A stretch of DNA of 10,366 nt from an uncultured Campylobacter sp. (GTDB lineage Bacteria > Campylobacterota > Campylobacteria > Campylobacterales > Campylobacteraceae): positions 1 to 10,366 of the forward strand of contig NZ_CALKTS010000302.1 of NCBI RefSeq assembly GCF_937997595.1, in the 5' to 3' direction. The translations under genes and the position numbers were made by a program. Below are positions 6,532-10,366 of this stretch, piece after piece. The notes below the pieces were generated by a model. It had not been told where the DNA came from. It saw nothing but the letters and a program-made list of their open reading frames with translations, and made no database searches. Each line of letters begins with the position of its first letter. Positions within the stretch are counted from its first letter, which is position 1.

Positions 6532-8352
6532 ATGTGGCAAAGAGATAAAAGCTCCTCGGTCGGTATGATTATTGTGATGTTTATATTCGTGCCGGCGGCG
6601 CTTTTTGTATTTTTGGCGATTTTATATTTTTGGGGCAGCACTGAGCGCAAGCTACCGCGCCTGGATGTCAATGAAACCAACAGCGCGATCCGCGGCGCGA
6701 TAATCGCAAAAGATAATTATGTCGCGGCAAATTCCGTCAAACTCTATAAAGTTAGCGTCGATGCGCGAAGCATCGATAAAAACAAGCTTGATCTTTTCGT
6801 GCGGCTTTATTGCATCTATACGGGCGATAGCGAAAAGCGTGTCAAAAGCGCGATCGAGGGCTCTGGCGGCACGACCGTGCTGTCGTATAAGATCGACGCC
6901 AAAACCGCCGTGCATCTAAAAGAGCTTGCATATAAGCTAAATTTAAAAAAGGTCTTCGTCAGCTTCATGGGCTCAAACGGCAGGTTAAATCCGCCTATCC
7001 GCATGAGCGTGACCGAAAGCGGCGAGAAGCGCAGTTACAATGTCGGCGATTCGCTCACTCCGTTAATCGGCTATATCAATAAAAAAGAGGTTGATGGCAT
7101 CACCAAGGTTAGCGGCATCAAAGGGATCGAGAAGTACTATGAGTATTATCTAGCGCCGGTTAGAGATGAGTTTATCGTGGGCCCGCGCGATATCGGCGGC
7201 AACATCATCCTAGAGCGCAGCAGCAAAAAAACGGGAAGGATCGACGGCTACAATGTCCGCCTAAGCGTGCCGCTAACACTGCAAAGAAAGATAGAGCGCC
7301 TAAGTGATGAGGGCGCGGATAATTACGATGCGCGAGAAATCGTGGTAGGCATTATGAACTCCAAAACGGGTAAAATTTTAGCCCTCGCGACCAACGCCCG
7401 CTACGATCCTTCAAATATCACCAAAAACGATCTGAAAAATTTAAATTTTACCGCGAGCGAATACGCTTACGAGGTGGGCTCGATCATGAAGCCGATAATT
7501 TTCGCGATCGCCTATGATGCCAAAGCCGTCAAACCGGGCGAGATCATTAATACCTATAACGGCAGCTATAAGCTTGGTACTCGCACGATCCGCGACACGC
7601 ATCCTGCAAAGCAGATGAGCGGCGAGGAGATCATCATCCACAGCTCAAATATTGGAATGATTAAAATTTCAGAGCGGCTGGAGGGGCAGGCTATTTATGA
7701 CGGGCTGATGAATTTTGGTATGTCGCAAAAAACGGGTATCGATCTGCCGTATGAGCAAAGCGGAAATATACCTAGTATCAAAAGCCTGAATAATAAAATT
7801 TACAAAGCCACGATCAGCTACGGCTACGGCGCGCAGATGACATTCCTTCAGATGCTCAATGCCTATACCGTCTTTAACAACGGCGGCATCATGATTAGTC
7901 CGCGCCTAGTTGAAAATCTAGAAAATAACGGCAAAACTTACATCGTCAACGAAAGCGAAACCCGCCAGGTCATCTCTAAACCTACCGCCGACGTAATCAA
8001 AGGAATTTTAATCAAAACGGTTGAGAGCGGCACTGGGCGCAAGGGGCGGGTAGCGGGGCTGCAAATCGGCGGTAAGACGGGCACTGCGCGTATCGCCAAG
8101 GGAGGCGGCTATTCGAGCGCCTATAACAGCTCGTTTTTTGGCTTTGCCAACGACGCGGACACCAGCTACACGATCGGCGTTTTGGTGCGCGAGCCTAAAA
8201 GAGGCAGCTACTACGCCGCTCAAAATGCGCTGCCGATCTTTAAGCGAGCGGTAGGAATTTTGATAGAGGAGGGCTATCTAAAGCCCGCAGCCGACGCAAA
8301 CGCCACGCAAAAGGTCGAGATCAAGGATGAGGCAGTTGAAATTAAAGATTAA
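6532..8352 (+). CDS. ftsI: Class B penicillin-binding protein, septal transpeptidase FtsI/PBP3-like
   Basis: This is a peptidoglycan DD-transpeptidase that cross-links septal wall in the periplasm. The 606-residue protein has a short cytoplasmic N-terminus and one membrane segment (about 10-34). Next comes the class B dimerisation region starting near RGAIIAKDNYVAANSVKLYKV (54-74), then the penicillin-binding domain. The active-site motifs are S317-I-M-K320, S371-S-N373 and K515-T-G-T518. The tail ends in a duplicated VEIKD pentad (595-599 and 602-606). FtsI is preferred over the elongation enzyme PBP2 because of its SxxK context, its architecture and its resemblance to epsilonproteobacterial FtsI, but this is judged by eye. 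The gene starts 62 nt after aat with only a weak purine-rich ribosome site (AAAGAAATAAG). In C. jejuni a similar gene sits beside fliE-flgC-flgB (from memory); here no flagellar gene follows. Confidence 0.9.
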   Translation: MWQRDKSSSVGMIIVMFIFVPAALFVFLAILYFWGSTERKLPRLDVNETNSAIRGAIIAKDNYVAANSVKLYKVSVDARSIDKNKLDLFVRLYCIYTGDSEKRVKSAIEGSGGTTVLSYKIDAKTAVHLKELAYKLNLKKVFVSFMGSNGRLNPPIRMSVTESGEKRSYNVGDSLTPLIGYINKKEVDGITKVSGIKGIEKYYEYYLAPVRDEFIVGPRDIGGNIILERSSKKTGRIDGYNVRLSVPLTLQRKIERLSDEGADNYDAREIVVGIMNSKTGKILALATNARYDPSNITKNDLKNLNFTASEYAYEVGSIMKPIIFAIAYDAKAVKPGEIINTYNGSYKLGTRTIRDTHPAKQMSGEEIIIHSSNIGMIKISERLEGQAIYDGLMNFGMSQKTGIDLPYEQSGNIPSIKSLNNKIYKATISYGYGAQMTFLQMLNAYTVFNNGGIMISPRLVENLENNGKTYIVNESETRQVISKPTADVIKGILIKTVESGTGRKGRVAGLQIGGKTGTARIAKGGGYSSAYNSSFFGFANDADTSYTIGVLVREPKRGSYYAAQNALPIFKRAVGILIEEGYLKPAADANATQKVEIKDEAVEIKD

Positions 8353-8829
8353 ATTTGCTAAATTTCGCGAGGTTTTTTAAAATTTTGCGGCTTGCATTAC
8401 GGCGTCGAAATTTTACGCAATGCGACGCGGCTTCGTGAAATTCAGCGGCGTTTAAATTTTACGGCGCGGAATTTTGGCGGCATAGAATTTCGTGGCGTAA
8501 ATTTTAACGGCACGGCGATGGAATTTTATCGTAACGTGGGATTTTGGCGCGGTAGTAAAATTTTATCACGGCTTGAAATTTTGCATGGCGCCGCTCACTG
8601 CGCTAAGGCAGCGAATTTTTATCACAATACGAAATTTTGCCGCGGTAGTAAAATTCCGTATCAAGACAAAATTTTAAATTTGCCGTCGCGCAAGTAACGC
8701 AAGTAAAACGGCGAGCGAGCTTGAAATGTTAAATTTTAAGACGCGCAATGTATCTGCGCAGCCCTGAAATTTAGCGAGTTTGAGAGCGAAATTTAACGAT
8801 GAAATTTAACGCAAAGAAAAGAGGAAAAT
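8353..8829. repeat. Gene-poor interval of short degenerate AAATTTT repeats
   Basis: These 477 bases between ftsI and the dehydrogenase are built from GC words (GCGGCG, CACGGC) alternating with AATTTT words. From about 8439 to 8677 the AATT cores recur mostly every 14-22 nt, with one double-length gap, giving a quasi-tandem look. A 22-nt segment at 8541-8562 recurs at 8634-8655 with one mismatch (core CGCGGTAGTAAAATT). GCGGCGTTTAAATTT at 8445-8459 is identical to 534-548 in the truB-ispE gap. Three copies of an 11-mer, GAAATTTARCG, lie at 8766-8776, 8788-8798 and 8801-8811. One plus-strand frame (8392-8697, TTG start) stays open for 101 codons. It has no ribosome site and encodes only repeat-derived peptide, so I do not call it a gene. 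A T6 run at 8373-8378 lacks a hairpin. Confidence 0.65.
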
Positions 8830-10086
8830 ATGAAAGCAAATGAGGGAAAAATGAAAATAGCGATAATCGGGCTTGGCTACGTTGGGCTTCCTTTGGCGGC
8901 GGCGTTTGCGGCGAAACACGAGGTCGTGGGCTTTGACGTTTCGCAAGAGCGCATAGACGAGCTGCGCGGCGGGCACGACCGCACGCTGGAGCTTAGCGAC
9001 GAGGAGCTTGCCGCGGCGATTCAAAACGGGCTTAAATTTAGCGCAAAGCTAGATGATATGAGGCAGAGTAATTTTTACATCGTGTGCGTGCCGACGCCCG
9101 TAGATAGGCTAAATCGCCCAGATCTTACGCCGCTAATCAAGGCCAGCGAAAGCGTCGGGACCGTGCTTAAAAAGGGCGACATCGTCGTGTATGAAAGCAC
9201 CGTCTATCCGGGCGCTACGGAGGAGGACTGCGTGCCGGTGTTGCAGCGCGTAAGCGGGCTTAAATTTAACCGCGATTTTTTCTGCGGATATTCGCCCGAG
9301 CGGATCAATCCGGGCGATAAAATTCACACCGTCACGAAGATCAAAAAGATCGTCTCGGCAAGCACCCCAGAGGCTCTGGACGTCGTAGATAGCGTCTATC
9401 TTAGCATACTGCAAAACGGCACCTTTCGCGCTAGCAGCATAAAGGTCGCCGAGGCCGCGAAGGTGATCGAAAACACCCAGCGCGACATCAATATCGGCTT
9501 TATCAACGAGCTTGCGATCCTGTTCGGCAAGCTCGGTATCAACACCAACGACGTCATCGACGCGGCGGCTACGAAGTGGAATTTCTTAAGCTTCCGTCCA
9601 GGCCTCGTGGGCGGGCACTGCATAGGCATCGATCCGTATTATCTGGCGCAGAAGGCAACCGAGGTGGGCTATCACCCCGAAATCATCCTCTCAAGCCGCC
9701 GCATCAACGATAATATGGGAAGCTACGTCGCTACGGAGGTCGTCAAGATGATGATAAAATACGACGAAAAGGTAAAGGGCGCGAAGGTCTTGATCTTGGG
9801 ACTGACGTTTAAAGAAAACTGCCCCGACACCCGCAATACGCGCGTCGTGGATATGATAAACGAGCTTAAAAATTTCGGCTGCGAAGTAAGCGTCTATGAT
9901 CCTTGGGCGAGCGCCGCCGACGCCAAGAGATACTACGACATCGATCTGCTACAAAAGCCCGATTTGCGCAAATTTGACTGCGTCGTAATCGCCGTGGCGC
10001 ATAAGCAATTTTTCGAGCTTGATTACGCAGGCTCGCTGGTTTACGACGTAAAAAACGTATATAAAGGCGCGCAAGGAAAGCTCTGA
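8830..10086 (+). CDS. tviB: UDP-N-acetylhexosamine 6-dehydrogenase, TviB/WbpO type (nucleotide-sugar dehydrogenase)
   Basis: This enzyme is predicted to oxidise C6 of a UDP-N-acetylhexosamine (UDP-GlcNAc or UDP-GalNAc) twice with NAD+, giving the uronic acid used in surface polysaccharides. The 418-residue protein has an N-terminal Rossmann motif G14-L-G-Y-V-G19. CVPTP is at 86-90 and YESTVYPGATEEDC at 121-134. GYSPERINPGD is at 153-163, followed by the helix KVIENTQRDINIGFINELA. The catalytic thiol is Cys264 in PGLVGGHCIGIDPYYLA. The C-terminal NAD/UDP-binding half starts at ILGLTFKENCPDTRNT (322-337). The residue pattern favours TviB/WbpO over UDP-glucose dehydrogenase or WecC, but substrate cannot be fixed by eye. 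Two starts are possible: ATG 8830 (GAGGA at 8821-8825) and ATG 8851 (GAGGG at 8842-8846). The second gives the usual MKIAIIGLGYVGL beginning. No other polysaccharide gene is complete in the window. Confidence 0.88.
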   Translation: MKANEGKMKIAIIGLGYVGLPLAAAFAAKHEVVGFDVSQERIDELRGGHDRTLELSDEELAAAIQNGLKFSAKLDDMRQSNFYIVCVPTPVDRLNRPDLTPLIKASESVGTVLKKGDIVVYESTVYPGATEEDCVPVLQRVSGLKFNRDFFCGYSPERINPGDKIHTVTKIKKIVSASTPEALDVVDSVYLSILQNGTFRASSIKVAEAAKVIENTQRDINIGFINELAILFGKLGINTNDVIDAAATKWNFLSFRPGLVGGHCIGIDPYYLAQKATEVGYHPEIILSSRRINDNMGSYVATEVVKMMIKYDEKVKGAKVLILGLTFKENCPDTRNTRVVDMINELKNFGCEVSVYDPWASAADAKRYYDIDLLQKPDLRKFDCVVIAVAHKQFFELDYAGSLVYDVKNVYKGAQGKL

Positions 10087-10217
10087 AATTTAGCTTGGGG
10101 GTTAAATTTAGACTTTATCAGTGCGGTTTATTTTCTATGTTTTGAATCTCAAGCACGATGCTAAGCTGCAAAAATAGATAAAATTTTAGTATAAGTGAAA
10201 GTTAATCCTCATCGTTA

Positions 10218-10223
10218 TATAAT
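10218..10223 (+). promoter_or_regulatory. Probable sigma-70 -10 element for the gene starting at 10323
   Basis: A perfect TATAAT at 10218-10223 lies in AT-rich DNA with T-rich patches upstream (for example 10184-10190). This is the usual Campylobacter arrangement without a conserved -35 box. Transcription would start near 10230 and give a leader of roughly 90 nt. Confidence 0.45.
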
Positions 10224-10256
10224 CGCGGCACTTTCGGGGGAATAAAACGAGTTGTC

Positions 10257-10284
10257 GCTTTAGGTTTTGCTTAAAAGCTAAAGC
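10257..10284 (+). promoter_or_regulatory. Leader hairpin between promoter and start codon
   Basis: GCTTTAG (10257-10263) pairs with CTAAAGC (10278-10284). Inside it TTTT (10265-10268) can pair with AAAA (10273-10276), separated by one G-G mismatch and closing on a GCTT loop. No T-run follows, so it is not an intrinsic terminator. It lies in the predicted untranslated leader, 26 nt before the ribosome site, and could affect mRNA stability or translation. It matches no riboswitch class I know. Confidence 0.4.
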
Positions 10285-10322
10285 TCTTTACAAGCCAGTG
10301 TTTTAAGGCTGAAGGATCAAAT

Positions 10323-10366
10323 TTGAAGACCTTTTTGAAGACCTTGCTTAAAATCATAAAAAACAT
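10323..10366 (+). CDS. Start of an unidentified gene (partial, runs off the window)
   Basis: A TTG at 10323 is preceded by GAAGGA (10311-10316) with a 6-nt spacer, the same arrangement as the TTG start of ispE. The frame reads MKTFLKTLLKIIKN and is open to the window end. The basic, leucine-rich beginning could be the N-terminus of a membrane or membrane-associated protein, such as a polysaccharide enzyme, but fourteen residues do not allow a function. The start is supported by the ribosome site and by the upstream promoter and leader. Confidence 0.5.
   Translation, partial: MKTFLKTLLKIIKN

Larger units (their letters stand above)
10087..10322. other. AT-rich intergenic leader before the last gene
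   Basis: This 236-nt interval has markedly lower GC than the rest of the window (about 34% over the last 286 bases by hand count). No reading frame of note is visible. It holds a candidate promoter at 10218-10223, a second TATAAG-like box at 10190-10195, and the hairpin at 10257-10284. The compositional step suggests a border between the housekeeping block and a different, perhaps surface-polysaccharide, segment. Confidence 0.5.

Noticed and set aside
8353..8380. Intrinsic terminator after ftsI at the T6 run (8373-8378)
   Set aside because: No GC-rich stem precedes the T-run; the nearby bases do not form a stable hairpin.
8439..8680. CRISPR-like array
   Set aside because: The recurring cores are only a few bases long, degenerate and unevenly spaced. 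There are no conserved repeats of 25-40 nt, no unique spacers and no cas genes.
8392..8697. 101-codon plus-strand open frame with TTG start as a protein-coding gene
   Set aside because: It has no ribosome-binding site, and its peptide is made of echoes of the underlying DNA repeat. It resembles no family I recognise. I describe it as part of the repeat interval instead.
9133..9629. Minus-strand frames opposite the dehydrogenase
   Set aside because: They are shadows of a conserved enzyme frame and show no motif.

Overview
The window is chromosomal DNA from a member of the Campylobacterota, most likely a high-GC Campylobacter (the C. gracilis / C. showae / C. rectus / C. curvus group). Three things point there. 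The gene order truB-ispE-smpB-thioredoxin-clpS-clpA-aat matches, from memory, the Cj1102-Cj1109 block of C. jejuni. The proteins look epsilonproteobacterial. The intergenic DNA is GC-rich but packed with AAATTT / TTTAAATTTAAA words, as in this Campylobacter group. The species is an inference. C. gracilis is attractive because two flagellum-linked neighbours expected from the C. jejuni map are absent here.

Layout. Positions 1-254 hold the 3' end of a gene that I read as truB. Positions 255-1006 have no gene; in C. jejuni the regulator csrA lies between truB and ispE. Positions 1007-2340 carry ispE (isoprenoid precursor synthesis) and smpB (ribosome rescue). Positions 2396-6469 form a compact run: a periplasmic thioredoxin-like lipoprotein, clpS, clpA and aat, with overlaps of 11 nt and 1 nt and a 15-nt gap. 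ftsI (septal peptidoglycan transpeptidase) follows 62 nt later, at 6532-8352. Positions 8353-8829 are a second gene-poor stretch made of short degenerate repeats. A nucleotide-sugar dehydrogenase of the TviB/WbpO type occupies 8830-10086. The last 280 bases are clearly AT-richer (about 34% GC by hand count). They hold a candidate promoter, a leader hairpin and the first codons of a gene that runs off the window. All genes are on the plus strand.

How the genes work together. clpS, clpA and aat encode the bacterial N-degron pathway. Aat adds Leu or Phe to N-terminal Arg/Lys, ClpS binds the resulting bulky N-terminus, and ClpA unfolds the substrate for ClpP, which is encoded elsewhere. SmpB serves the other main tagging route, tmRNA, whose tagged products can also be degraded by Clp proteases. 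The 5' half of the window is therefore rich in translation and protein quality-control functions. FtsI belongs to cell division, and the dehydrogenase probably opens or belongs to a surface-polysaccharide locus.

I see no phage, transposon, CRISPR array, tRNA or rRNA. The coding content is mostly housekeeping. The unusual parts are the two long repeat-filled gaps and what is missing from them.
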